From JAZDLR01 sp964540995 (lineage in GTDB: Bacteria; Patescibacteriota; Patescibacteriia; UBA1558; 2-01-FULL-52-15): a DNA stretch of 30,915 nt. The stretch lies in NCBI GenBank assembly GCA_964540995.1, contig CAZIOU010000013.1, positions 1 to 30,915 on the forward strand. The letters run 5' to 3'. Below the pieces are notes generated by a model. The model searched no databases. It had not been told where the DNA came from and saw only the letters and a list, made by a program, of their open reading frames with translations. The position numbers and the translations under genes were made by a program. Positions 1-7,721 of this stretch are shown here, in pieces. How positions within the stretch are numbered: position 1 is the stretch's first letter; each line of letters begins with the position of its first letter.

Positions 1-1043
1 ACGATAAACAGATTGAAGTTGTCGCGGTCAGTAATAATGGTTCCATCACTGCTCTGAATAGAGATGCAACCGTTGCCACTGGTTGGCCAATTCAAATGCC
101 TACTACTCCTGTAGGAGCTGCTGTCTTAGCCAATTTAGATGCTGATTCGGAATTAGAAATAATTCAAGCTGGTAACGACCAAAAAATCTATGCCTACAAC
201 GGTGACGGCACGACGGTTTCCGGTTGGCCGGTCAATAGCCCACATATCAAGACTATTGCCATAGGACATGCAGCAAGCGGGGTACAGATTGTCGGCGCGG
301 GAACTAATGGTGAAGTCTATTCATTCCAAAGTAATGGTACTGCGACAAGCGGTTGGCCACTGCAAGTTAGCAACGTTAGTTCAGTGGGAGATATAGCTGT
401 GGCGGACGTTGATAATGATGGTCAAGCAGAAATCGCTATCGCCATGGAGAATAGTTCGACTCATACTGGTAGTCTCTACATCTACAATGATGATGGAACT
501 TCGGTATCTGGTTGGCCACAATCTGCTGACGCAGGCAAGAAAATGATTGGCAATCCCGTCATGGCTAATATGGACTCTGATACTAGTGACATAGAAATTG
601 CCATAGCGGACGTAGATGGAAAAGTATACATGCGTAAGCCAAATGGCTCTGCTGTGAGTTTCTGGCACTTTGGAAGTTCTAGTGTTTCTCCGGCCTATCT
701 AGCCATAGCAGACGTGGATGGCAATGGGACCGGTGAGCTATTGGAAGTTACCGAGAGCGGACGACTTAGCATGTGGGACCTACTGGGTCCGTCGAGCGGG
801 AATCATATCTGGACGCAATTTCAGCATGATGTCCGACGAACTGGATGGGAACAATCTATTGGCTGTAACGATGTTTTGTTCACCAATGAGTGCAAAAGTG
901 CCAAACCTTGGTACTGTAGCACTTCTCAAACAATGATAAAAAATTGTGGCTATTGCGGGTGCAAGAGTGGGTATAGTTGTAATCAAAGTACCGGCGCTTG
1001 TACTGAAAATACACCTCCGCCATGGCCTCCGATCCAAGGCTAG
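1..1043 (+). CDS. FG-GAP/VCBS-like repeat surface protein, 3' part, with Cys-rich C-terminal tail
   Basis: The reading frame is open to the left edge (frame starts at base 3), so this is the C-terminal part of a longer protein. It has repeated beta-propeller-like units with Asp-rich loops such as DVDNDGQAEIAIA, DADSELEIIQ and ADVDGNGTGE, each followed by a G-W-P turn (SGWPVNS, SGWPLQV, SGWPQSA). This is the pattern of FG-GAP/VCBS-type calcium-binding propeller repeats in cell-surface proteins. After the propeller comes a compact tail with eight cysteines (spaced C-N8-C-N7-C-N9-C-N2-C-N1-C-N5-C-N6-C), probably disulfide-bonded outside the cell, ending in a Pro-rich stretch. No sorting motif or C-terminal membrane helix is visible. 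The role is probably adhesion or surface binding (inference); no ligand can be named. A strong hairpin follows about 20 nt after the stop. Confidence 0.75.
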   Translation, partial: DKQIEVVAVSNNGSITALNRDATVATGWPIQMPTTPVGAAVLANLDADSELEIIQAGNDQKIYAYNGDGTTVSGWPVNSPHIKTIAIGHAASGVQIVGAGTNGEVYSFQSNGTATSGWPLQVSNVSSVGDIAVADVDNDGQAEIAIAMENSSTHTGSLYIYNDDGTSVSGWPQSADAGKKMIGNPVMANMDSDTSDIEIAIADVDGKVYMRKPNGSAVSFWHFGSSSVSPAYLAIADVDGNGTGELLEVTESGRLSMWDLLGPSSGNHIWTQFQHDVRRTGWEQSIGCNDVLFTNECKSAKPWYCSTSQTMIKNCGYCGCKSGYSCNQSTGACTENTPPPWPPIQG

Positions 1044-1061
1044 ACAAATAAGGTAGTAATC

Positions 1062-1096
1062 ATAGCGGCGGGTTCGCAGAGCGAACCCGCCGCTAT
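1062..1096 (+). terminator. Intrinsic terminator after the surface protein gene
   Basis: A perfect 16-bp inverted repeat (1062-1077 with 1081-1096) closes a 3-nt loop and is followed by a short T-rich tail. It lies between the FG-GAP gene and the next transcription unit, whose -10 box starts 34 bases further on. Confidence 0.85.
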
Positions 1097-1130
1097 TTAT
1101 TCTCTAATAGTCCCAACCTAGTTTATTTGC

Positions 1131-1136
1131 TATACT
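1131..1136 (+). promoter_or_regulatory. -10 box TATACT for a leaderless transcript
   Basis: TATACT lies 8 nt before the ATG at 1145. No SD fits in that space, so the transcript probably starts at or next to the start codon. No clear -35 hexamer is seen. Confidence 0.5.
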
Positions 1137-1144
1137 TTTGCTAT

Positions 1145-1819
1145 ATGTCACATGAAATGCCACATCAGGATTCTCCTGAATCAACCAATGAATCTGAGAA
1201 CCAGCGCCAATGGCGCACAAAGCTAGCCGAAGTAAAGGAGCGGGTGGATAAGGCTGGCGGTGAGATGGAGCCAGGAATAATCGAAGCAGTAACTGCTCTG
1301 AATTTACATAAATTTCCCACTACCATGTCCTGCGAAGGACATCTGGAGTCTGGTAGGAAGCCGTATCCTTGGGTTAGCATCGAAGCGCTTGATAGACCGG
1401 ATGATCACTATAGTGATGAGACTAAGATCAAACAGGCGATAGCTGACAAATATCAGATCGATGTCGATGATATGTGGCTTGATGAGCATAACGATGCCTA
1501 TCAGGAAGCGAGCAGGCTTTACGAGGCAAATGGCGAGACGGAAGAGTTCAAACGATGGCGCGAGCAAAATAGTGAATTGAAAAAGCGGATGGAACTCTTG
1601 GTTTCTGATTATTATCAGCAGGCAAGTGCTTTAGATCAGGAATATGCGGTCAGAATCATGCCATTTGGTATTCGCGAGAGCTTCGATATTCATACTGGTG
1701 GAGCTCTCGTGGATGATCAGGAAGATTCTCTCGAGCGTACACCCGAGGCGCTGTTGAAACGTCAGCAGGCAATGCAGGATTTCGCTGAATTTTTGAAGCG
1801 TAAATATTTTGAATCGTAA
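1145..1819 (+). CDS. Conserved-looking cytoplasmic protein of unknown function
   Basis: 224 aa. The ATG at 1145 is preferred over an upstream TTG at 1127 because the TATACT box overlaps the TTG-started segment. The protein is highly charged and mostly helical, with no signal peptide or membrane segment. Its most distinctive stretch is TTMSCEGHLESG followed by KPYPWVSIEA near residues 60-80. A Cys-Glu-Gly-His cluster next to an aromatic-rich strand looks like a conserved core, possibly a metal or substrate site (inference). The rest is long amphipathic helix rich in Glu, Lys and Arg. It is followed after 3 nt by the lipoprotein gene, so the two are probably co-transcribed. I do not recognise a named family. 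Confidence 0.7.
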   Translation: MSHEMPHQDSPESTNESENQRQWRTKLAEVKERVDKAGGEMEPGIIEAVTALNLHKFPTTMSCEGHLESGRKPYPWVSIEALDRPDDHYSDETKIKQAIADKYQIDVDDMWLDEHNDAYQEASRLYEANGETEEFKRWREQNSELKKRMELLVSDYYQQASALDQEYAVRIMPFGIRESFDIHTGGALVDDQEDSLERTPEALLKRQQAMQDFAEFLKRKYFES

Positions 1820-1822
1820 AGT

Positions 1823-3055
1823 ATGAAATTATCTTTTTTCATTTTAGCTTTATTATTGACGGGTTGCACACTGTTGGGCGGAACATCGACAACTAATCGA
1901 CCAGTTTCACCTAAACCGACACCCCAAGCCAATAATCAGATTACTCAGCCAACCTCAGCTCCCGCTGCCACAAGTACCCAACCGATATTGCGAGCAATTA
2001 CTATTAATGATGTGCCAAATTTCTATAAAGCTACCTTGGCGCCATTAGAGGTAGCGCTTTATCCCAAGACAGAAATAGTACAAGTCAGAGAAGTATTAGC
2101 TGGAAATGGTTATAGCATAAAGGATGAATATCATTTCGCCAGCCTAGACCCCAAAGAGTGTTATACATTGAAAAATACCAAGTCGGTTGCTGCGCAAAAT
2201 AATGTCTTTTCTATTTGTATCAAAGAGCTAGCGCGTATCAATGGAAATCCAGAAATCTGTAATGAGTTGACAAAAACCAAGCAGGACGCAGAAATCCCGG
2301 TGTGCCTCCAATGGGTTGCTCAGAATCGTTCTTATCTGCCAGCTTGTTTATCGATTCCAAGATCAAGTGATCTGACCAAAGATGGAGATTATAATAAAAG
2401 TTACAGCTTCTCACAATGCGCACTCTGGACTATCGAACACGCACCAACTATTGAAGGCTGTAATCTACTTAAGCAAACTATCAATAATGATCCATTACTG
2501 TATAACATTTGTCTGTCGAGCTTGGCTCAAGCGACGAAAGATACTAGCTATTGCCAATTAATTATTGGCCAGGATATTCAAAATACCAAAAGGAATTGTC
2601 CTTTGGCAGCGGCAGTTGGTCAGCCGGGAGATTCTTGTGTCTCATTGTCGACTCAAGATGCCAAAGATCAATGCTATCATTCCAAAGCCAACAAAGAGAA
2701 AGACGCTCGTTGGTGTAATTCTATCGTCAAGATTAATGGAGGTGTGGGTGAGTATTCGAAAACGGGTTGTTTTGCTAATATCGTTTTCTTGACCAAAGAT
2801 ATATCAGTTTGTCATGCCATCTCTGACACGACGTTAAAGAAGAGTTGTTACCAACAATACGCTGCTTTTCCCCGTAGCAAGGAGGATTGTGCTTCAATCG
2901 AAAATGATTACGCCGAGCAGAAAGCGATCTGTTATTGGGATTATGCTGGTAGTCACAAAGACGCGACTGTCTGTGAGGCTATCGATCCTCAGATCAAAGA
3001 GTCTGAAAGTCCGTACCGTAATATTAAACAAAGCTGCCTGTCTTCTGCTCGATAG
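1823..3055 (+). CDS. Cysteine-rich helical-repeat lipoprotein
   Basis: 410 aa. The N-terminus is a lipoprotein signal: a short basic start, a hydrophobic core and the lipobox LLTGC with the lipidated Cys near residue 15. A Thr/Pro/Ser-rich linker (about 20-55) follows. From about residue 100 to the end roughly 20 cysteines are spaced 10-25 residues apart in units of the type (W/Y)C-x-x-I ... C-(F/Y)-x-x-x-A, for example near DARWCNSI, DISVCHAI, KSCYQQYA, KEDCASIE and AICYWDYA. This looks like an extracellular alpha-helical repeat held together by disulfides. It starts 3 nt after the preceding stop, so translation is probably coupled. No enzyme motif is seen; a surface-binding or scaffold role is only an inference. 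Confidence 0.75.
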   Translation: MKLSFFILALLLTGCTLLGGTSTTNRPVSPKPTPQANNQITQPTSAPAATSTQPILRAITINDVPNFYKATLAPLEVALYPKTEIVQVREVLAGNGYSIKDEYHFASLDPKECYTLKNTKSVAAQNNVFSICIKELARINGNPEICNELTKTKQDAEIPVCLQWVAQNRSYLPACLSIPRSSDLTKDGDYNKSYSFSQCALWTIEHAPTIEGCNLLKQTINNDPLLYNICLSSLAQATKDTSYCQLIIGQDIQNTKRNCPLAAAVGQPGDSCVSLSTQDAKDQCYHSKANKEKDARWCNSIVKINGGVGEYSKTGCFANIVFLTKDISVCHAISDTTLKKSCYQQYAAFPRSKEDCASIENDYAEQKAICYWDYAGSHKDATVCEAIDPQIKESESPYRNIKQSCLSSAR

Positions 3056-3110
3056 CAGTGAGGCGATTACTGAGAGATATTAGCTTGACAGGGGTATGTT
3101 ATTTAAGCCT

Positions 3111-3140
3111 GAAATAGCGTACCGTCAAAGGTTGTATTAA
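3111..3140 (+). promoter_or_regulatory. Possible ECF-type promoter of the sigma factor operon (GAAATA-18-TATTAA)
   Basis: GAAATA (3111-3116) is separated by 18 nt from TATTAA (3135-3140), 16 nt before the sigma gene ATG. A GAAATA word in the -35 position recurs before the candidate RNA at 4442 and before the adaptor gene, which hints at autoregulation. A TTGACA at 3085 has no matching -10 at normal spacing. Confidence 0.3.
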
Positions 3141-3156
3141 AGGTAGTCTCTCATAT

Positions 3157-3717
3157 ATGACCGAACAAACAGACGAAGAAATCGCTAAAGCCGTTCAGGG
3201 CGGTAATATCGAAGCTTTTGGGCTATTGGTGGCGCGCTATGAAGCCAAGATGACTCGCTACGCTCGTAAGTTCCTCTTTGATGGAGAAGATGTACGAGAT
3301 ATTGTTCAAGAGGTCTTCATTAAAGCCTACGTCAATATTAAAAGTCTCGACACCAGTCGGCGTTTCTCGCCTTGGATTTATCGTATCGCTCATAATGAGT
3401 TTATCAACGCCATCAAGAAGAAGGGGCGTGATAAATCTACCCCCTTTGATTTTGATTTATTGTTTCCACACCCAGTAGCTCGTGAGACCGCTGACCGAGA
3501 TGCTACCGTCAATGAGTTGCGGCGCATGCTCGATCAGTGTTTGGATCAGTTGGACGCGAAATATCGTGAGCCCTTAGTATTGTATTATTTTGAAGAAATG
3601 GAGTACGGTGAGATTGCCGAAATTTTGAAGATTCCGATTTCCACAGTCGGTATTCGTCTGCGACGCGGTAAACTGCAATTACAGAAATTAGTATCAGCCT
3701 TAGAAAAACCACTATGA
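3157..3717 (+). CDS. ECF-family RNA polymerase sigma factor (sigma-70 family)
   Basis: 186 aa, the usual length for an extracytoplasmic-function sigma factor. Region 2 lies at about residues 22-92, with the typical DVRDIVQEVFIKAY core (polymerase and -10 contacts) followed by FSPWIYRIAHNEFINAIKKK. A variable linker joins it to region 4 at about 125-180, where YREPLVLYYFEEMEYGEIAE and IPISTVGIRLRRGKLQLQ form the helix-turn-helix that reads the -35. No extra C-terminal domain is present. Its stop codon overlaps the ATG of the next gene (ATGA), so the pair is translationally coupled, as is usual for sigma/anti-sigma genes. It probably controls the export block downstream (inference from gene order and from the repeated GAAATA words). 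Confidence 0.92.
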   Translation: MTEQTDEEIAKAVQGGNIEAFGLLVARYEAKMTRYARKFLFDGEDVRDIVQEVFIKAYVNIKSLDTSRRFSPWIYRIAHNEFINAIKKKGRDKSTPFDFDLLFPHPVARETADRDATVNELRRMLDQCLDQLDAKYREPLVLYYFEEMEYGEIAEILKIPISTVGIRLRRGKLQLQKLVSALEKPL

Positions 3718-4412
3718 ACCCACAACCCAAGTCACTTCAGGAGCAAATCCTGCAATCAATCCAAGAAGGCCATATCGATATGAAGCCACGCTGGCATTTC
3801 GTTTTGCGTACTACGTTGGTAGCAGTTGGGACGATGCTGGTCGGTTGCGCCGTACTGTATTTGGTTAGTTTTATCTTCTTTATGATGCGTCAGACTGGAG
3901 TCTGGTTTGTGCCGGCCTTTGGTTTGTCTGGCTGGTATCATTTCCTCTTCGCATTACCGTGGCTCTTGATCGGTTTAGCCTTAATCTTCGTAGTAGTCTT
4001 GGAATTGATGGTGAGACATTATGCCTTTGCCTATCGTCGGCCTTTGCTATTTACCACCATCGGTATCTTGGCTTTGATTTTCTTCGGCGGTTTGATAGTA
4101 GCGCGTACCACTCCGCTGCATCGTGAATTATTACGCGAAGCAGAGGGTGGTAAATTGCCTTTCGCTGGTCCGGTGTATCGTCAGTTTGGTCGTCAGCGCT
4201 TCCCTGATATTCGCCCAGGTATCATTTTGGCTACCAGCACACAAGGTTGCCTGATGCAAGATCCGCGGGGTGAATTATTCCGCGTCTTGATCACGCCGCG
4301 TACTCGTTTGCCTTTGGGGGCTGATTTCGCCATTGGCGATCGTATCGTAGTCTTTGGGCCGCAGCATGGCGATGTGATAGATGCCTTGGGTCTGCAGGAA
4401 GTCGGAGACTAG
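3714..4412 (+). CDS. Three-pass membrane protein, candidate anti-sigma factor with DUF5666-like extracytoplasmic domain
   Basis: 232 aa. A short N-terminal cytoplasmic segment (about 1-27, with LQEQILQSIQEGHIDMKPRW) resembles a small sigma-binding helix. Three strong membrane helices follow (about 28-56, 75-100, 112-130). The C-terminal ~90 residues would then lie outside the cell. That part has an OB-like pattern: GIILATSTQG, then RVLITPRTRL, GDRIVVFG and a final DVIDALGLQEV. The order matches the DUF5666-type domain in the exported protein at 9131. The zinc anti-sigma motif (H-x3-C-x2-C) is absent, so it is not a ZAS-type anti-sigma. The ATGA overlap with the sigma gene is the main reason for the role. 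An anti-sigma function is inferred, not shown. Confidence 0.65.
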   Translation: MNPQPKSLQEQILQSIQEGHIDMKPRWHFVLRTTLVAVGTMLVGCAVLYLVSFIFFMMRQTGVWFVPAFGLSGWYHFLFALPWLLIGLALIFVVVLELMVRHYAFAYRRPLLFTTIGILALIFFGGLIVARTTPLHRELLREAEGGKLPFAGPVYRQFGRQRFPDIRPGIILATSTQGCLMQDPRGELFRVLITPRTRLPLGADFAIGDRIVVFGPQHGDVIDALGLQEVGD

Positions 4413-4440
4413 AAATATTTTAAGGCTGATATTGTAGTAT
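4412..4440 (+). promoter_or_regulatory. Possible promoter for the candidate small RNA (GAAATA-17-TAGTAT)
   Basis: GAAATA (4412-4417), a 17-nt spacer and TAGTAT (4435-4440). The expected start falls at about 4446, where the structured RNA candidate begins. The layout matches the element before the sigma gene. Confidence 0.35.
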
Positions 4441-4441
4441 T

Positions 4442-4571
4442 AGGAGAGAGAGTCCGAGGCTCTAAAACTGAATTAACCTTCTGCCAAGTTAACGTAGCAG
4501 TATCATGAGAGGCACTGCTGCATTAGCAGATGGAGTAGGTGGGAAAACAGTTGGAGATGGCTCTCTTTTTT
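4442..4571 (+). ncRNA. Candidate small structured RNA or leader between the anti-sigma-like gene and the export genes
   Basis: About 130 nt without a credible gene. The 5' end AGAGAGTC (4447-4454) can pair with GGCTCTCT (4559-4566), closing the whole segment, and T4566-T4571 forms a U-tract. Inside are CTGC/GCAG and TTAAC/GTTAA pairings that compete with each other. A small local hairpin GAGA-TGGC-TCTC just before the U-tract could act as terminator. It does not carry the conserved cores of SRP RNA, tmRNA, or the common riboswitches I compared by eye. It could be a separate sRNA or a terminated leader of the next gene. Confidence 0.35.
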
Positions 4572-4629
4572 GTATCTGTTACCCCTTGAAATATCTTACT
4601 CTTGAGCACTGTAGTAATCTATGTACCCA

Positions 4630-4674
4630 CTGTCACGCCGGTACCGGCGCAGGCCTCTCGGCGTTAGGTGACAG
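4630..4674 (+). other. Palindromic hairpin upstream of the small exported protein gene
   Basis: CTGTCAC (4630-4636) pairs with GTGACAG (4668-4674), enclosing the perfect 12-bp palindrome GCCGGTACCGGC (4637-4648). GCCG (4637-4640) can alternatively pair with CGGC (4659-4662). It sits 30 nt before the next ATG with no U-tract, so it is more likely an operator or leader structure than a terminator. Confidence 0.4.
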
Positions 4675-4704
4675 CGGTTCAACTAAGAATTAAGCGAAAA
4701 CACA

Positions 4705-5154
4705 ATGAAATACAATAAGATGTTAACCTACGCTATCCTACCGGCTATGCTCGGTATTGGTGTCATAGGCGCCAATATTGCGTCAGCTCACGGTATGATG
4801 GGATTTGGTGTTAGTAGTTCGTTGACTCCCGATGAGATTGCGACACGTCAACAGACAATGTTCCAGAATGAAGCAACGGTATTGGGATTGACCGTCGATC
4901 AAGTCAAAGAAGCTTGGTCACAGGGCAAGACCATGCAGCAGATTATTCAAGATTATAAATTAGATCAAACTCAGATCCAGACACGTCTGAAGGACGCCGC
5001 TATTGCTAGAGAAAAAGCTCAATTGCAGACGCTCGTTGATAAGGGTATCATTACCCAAGCGCAAGCTGATGCTCGCGTCAAAGTAATGCAGACTCGCATG
5101 ACCAACGGCAAAGGCAAGATGGGCAAAGGCATGATGCGGGGAGAGTGGTTTTAA
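4705..5154 (+). CDS. Small exported helical protein (DUF2680-like)
   Basis: 149 aa. It has an N-terminal signal sequence (basic start, hydrophobic core, likely cleavage after the A-S-A around residues 26-28) followed by a His/Met-rich segment HGMMGFG. The mature part is a series of helices: TPDEIATRQQTMFQNEATVLG, then LTVDQVKEAWSQGKTMQQIIQ and a second LVDKGIITQAQADARV helical hairpin. This is the pattern of small exported proteins of the DUF2680/YckD type. The C-terminal tail is rich in Lys, Gly and Met (KMGKGMM). Met/His clusters at both ends could bind a metal such as copper (inference). Its place between the sigma pair and the exporter genes suggests an envelope-stress role like that of Spy-type proteins. 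Confidence 0.65.
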   Translation: MKYNKMLTYAILPAMLGIGVIGANIASAHGMMGFGVSSSLTPDEIATRQQTMFQNEATVLGLTVDQVKEAWSQGKTMQQIIQDYKLDQTQIQTRLKDAAIAREKAQLQTLVDKGIITQAQADARVKVMQTRMTNGKGKMGKGMMRGEWF

Positions 5155-5248
5155 TTAGTCTATGAATAATTCACAATCCTAGAAATAGTAAGCGCTCTGC
5201 TTCGACTTATCGGAGCAGAGGCTTATCATTTGTACGATTTCAACCTGT

Positions 5249-7027
5249 ATGACAAAACGGAAAATTATCGGAGGAGTGGTGGTAGCGGTGGTTCTAGTCG
5301 GAGGCGGTATCGCTTTTGCCTTCACACGCGGAACCAAAGGCGAGACGCGCTATGTTTTAGCCACGGTGGCGCGAGGGAGTGTTATCACGACCGTATCTGG
5401 TACCGGCCAAGTCTCGACCTCCAATCAGGTCGATGTAAAACCCAAAGTTAGCGGCGATGTAACTGCGGTGATGGTCAAAGCCGGTCAGACGGTAAGAGCT
5501 GGGGTGGCGTTGGCCTATATCGACGCGCGTGATGCTCAGAAAGCTGTACGTGATGCGCAAGTAAATTTACAAAGCGCGCAATTATCTTTGGACAAATTAC
5601 AGAAGCCAACCGATGCCCTGACCCTGACTCAAGCCCAGAATAGCTTGGCTCGGGCTCAAGAGTCTAAGCAGACGGCGAGTGATGATTTACAGAAAAGTTA
5701 TGATGATGGCTATAATACCGTTTCTAACGTCTTTTTGGAATTGCCAGGAATAATGACGGGGTTAGATGATTTGTTGTTTGGTACTAATTCGTCGATTATG
5801 AGCGGTCAGTGGAATCTGGATTATTATAGCGGCGCGGCAGCCCAATTTGATGATCGATCAGATGTCTATAAGAAAGATGCCTATGATAAATATCAGACCG
5901 CCCGAAAAGCGTATGATCAAAATTTCATTGATTACAAGAGTGCGAGCCGGTTCTCTGATTCAGCAACCGTTGAATCGTTAATCACGGAAAGTTATGCCAC
6001 CAGCAAATCAATCGCTGAAGCGGTCAAAAGTTTGAATAATCTCATTCAATTCTATAAGGATACTCTGACTTTACACAGTGTTCGGCCAACGGCCGTGGCA
6101 GACACGCACCTCACCACATTGAGCGGCTATACATCCAAGACCAATACTCATGTTTCTAACTTGCTCAATATCACCAATTCTATTCAAAGCGATAAAGATA
6201 CTATTACCAATGCTACTCGAACCATTGATGAAGCTACTCAATCATTAGCCAAGTTGCAAGCTGGTACCGATGCTTTGGATCTGGCTTCAGCACAGTTAAC
6301 CCTGAAGCAACGACAGAATGCGCTCTATGACGCCCAGGAGAAATTGGCCGATTACTCGATACGAGCTCCTTTCGATGGTACGGTAGCGGTGGTAACCGTC
6401 AAGAAAGCTGATGCAGTGTCCAGCGGTACAGCGGCTTTCACTATGATCACCCAACAGAAATTGGCCGAATTATCTTTGAATGAAGTTGATGTGGCCAAAG
6501 TAAAAGTTGGTCAGAAAGCCACTTTAACTTTCGATGCGGTTGAAGGCCTGTCTATCACTGGCGAGGTGGCAGAAGTTGATAGTATCGGTGCGGTCAGTCA
6601 GGGTGTGGTCAGCTATAAAGTTAAAATTAATTTTGATACGCAAGATGATCGAGTCAAATCAGGTATGAGTGTGAGTGCCAATATCATCACCGAAATGCGC
6701 CAAGATGTCTTGATAGTACCCAATGGCGCTATCAAAGGACAAGTAGGAAATTATTATATCGAAACTATTACTAACCCTTCAGCAGAGGTCGTGGGTGTGC
6801 AGGGCGTGACATCTGTAGCGGCGCCTAACAGAACTACGATTGAAATAGGTTTAGCCGATGACACCTCGACTGAAGTGATGTCGGGTCTTAAAGAGGGGGA
6901 CGCTATTATCGCCCGTACTATAACTGCTACTACTAAGGCAACGACACAGACAGCGCCTAGTCTCTTCGGTAATTCTACTCGAGGAGTGGGGACTGGCGGC
7001 GCTGTCCGCACCACTACCGGTCGTTAG
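5249..7027 (+). CDS. Periplasmic-adaptor-like (MacA/HlyD family) membrane-fusion protein of an ABC exporter
   Basis: 592 aa, clearly longer than typical MacA (about 370). It has an N-terminal membrane anchor (about 6-26). The first half of the barrel-sandwich domain lies at about 50-95 (VDVKPKVSGDVTAVMVKAGQ, GVALAYIDA). A very long coiled-coil region (about 95-365, Gln/Ala/Asp-rich) follows, then the second barrel half (SIRAPFDGTVAVVTVKKADA), a beta-barrel (KVGQKATLTFDAVEG) and a membrane-proximal domain (VPNGAIKGQVGNYY). The enlarged coiled coil is unusual. In a cell without an outer membrane it may form a long external hairpin. It lies 1 nt before the ATPase gene, so adaptor, ATPase and permease form one operon. 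TACGAT 10 nt before the ATG may be the -10 of a near-leaderless transcript. Confidence 0.88.
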   Translation: MTKRKIIGGVVVAVVLVGGGIAFAFTRGTKGETRYVLATVARGSVITTVSGTGQVSTSNQVDVKPKVSGDVTAVMVKAGQTVRAGVALAYIDARDAQKAVRDAQVNLQSAQLSLDKLQKPTDALTLTQAQNSLARAQESKQTASDDLQKSYDDGYNTVSNVFLELPGIMTGLDDLLFGTNSSIMSGQWNLDYYSGAAAQFDDRSDVYKKDAYDKYQTARKAYDQNFIDYKSASRFSDSATVESLITESYATSKSIAEAVKSLNNLIQFYKDTLTLHSVRPTAVADTHLTTLSGYTSKTNTHVSNLLNITNSIQSDKDTITNATRTIDEATQSLAKLQAGTDALDLASAQLTLKQRQNALYDAQEKLADYSIRAPFDGTVAVVTVKKADAVSSGTAAFTMITQQKLAELSLNEVDVAKVKVGQKATLTFDAVEGLSITGEVAEVDSIGAVSQGVVSYKVKINFDTQDDRVKSGMSVSANIITEMRQDVLIVPNGAIKGQVGNYYIETITNPSAEVVGVQGVTSVAAPNRTTIEIGLADDTSTEVMSGLKEGDAIIARTITATTKATTQTAPSLFGNSTRGVGTGGAVRTTTGR

Positions 7028-7028
7028 T

Positions 7029-7721
7029 ATGATTGAGATCAGCAACATCACCAAGACTTATAAGACCGGCGCCATAGAGTTTCAAGCTTTGCGCGGAGTC
7101 AGCTTTACCATCAAAGATGGTGAGTTTGTGGCTATCATGGGACCATCGGGATCGGGTAAATCAACCTTGATGCATATATTGGGTGCCCTTGATACTCCGA
7201 CGACAGGTACTTATAAGCTTGACGGTAAAGATATGTCCAAACTGTCGGACGATGCCTTAGCTGATATTCGTAAAGACAAAATTGGATTTGTTTTTCAGTC
7301 GTTCAACTTATTACCTCGATCCACTGTTCTACGTAACGTCATGTTGCCTTTGATGTACGCAGGCGTCGCTCCAGCTGAACGTGTGCAGCGAGCTGAGAAA
7401 GCTCTTGAAGCTGCTGGCATGGATCGTACGCATTTTCAGAATCTGTCCAATCAACTATCTGGTGGACAGATTCAGCGCGTAGCTATCGCGCGAGCATTGG
7501 TCAATAATCCTGCACTCATATTAGCTGACGAGCCTACCGGTAATCTGGATACCAAGACAGGTGATATTGTCTTGGCTACCTTTGCTCAGCTCAATGAAGA
7601 GTTAGGCAGAACTATTATCCTGATTACTCATGAACAAGATGTAGCACAGCACGCCAAACGAATTATTCATATCAAAGATGGTGTAATACTATCTGACAGC
7701 CCAACTAAACGACATCTATGA
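7029..7721 (+). CDS. MacB/LolD-type ABC transporter ATP-binding protein
   Basis: 230 aa, the full length for the family. Walker A GPSGSGKST at 38-46, Q-loop Gln at 90 (FVFQSFNLLP), signature LSGGQ at 143-147, Walker B/D-loop LADEPTGNLD ending at 174 and the switch His at 201 (ITHEQDVA) are all intact. The N-terminal region is typical of the MacB/LolD/FtsE clade, which powers mechanotransmission-type exporters rather than classical channels. It starts 1 nt after the adaptor stop, and its stop overlaps the permease ATG (ATGA). Substrates of such systems include antimicrobial peptides, lipoproteins and macrolides; the substrate here cannot be told from sequence. Confidence 0.95.
   Translation: MIEISNITKTYKTGAIEFQALRGVSFTIKDGEFVAIMGPSGSGKSTLMHILGALDTPTTGTYKLDGKDMSKLSDDALADIRKDKIGFVFQSFNLLPRSTVLRNVMLPLMYAGVAPAERVQRAEKALEAAGMDRTHFQNLSNQLSGGQIQRVAIARALVNNPALILADEPTGNLDTKTGDIVLATFAQLNEELGRTIILITHEQDVAQHAKRIIHIKDGVILSDSPTKRHL

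Noticed and set aside
3085..3090. TTGACA as -35 of the sigma factor operon
   Set aside because: At 16-18 nt spacing the sequence is CCTGAA-like, with no acceptable -10.
4442..4571. Assignment of the structured segment as 6S RNA, SRP RNA or tmRNA
   Set aside because: The segment is shorter than typical 6S RNA and tmRNA, and the SRP core (GGTCAGGTCCGGAAGGAAGC-like) and tmRNA features are absent. Only end pairing and a U-tract can be seen.
4505..4693. 62-aa frame within the RNA candidate and hairpin region
   Set aside because: No SD or leaderless promoter at the right distance, and it runs through the U-tract and hairpin. The composition is not protein-like.
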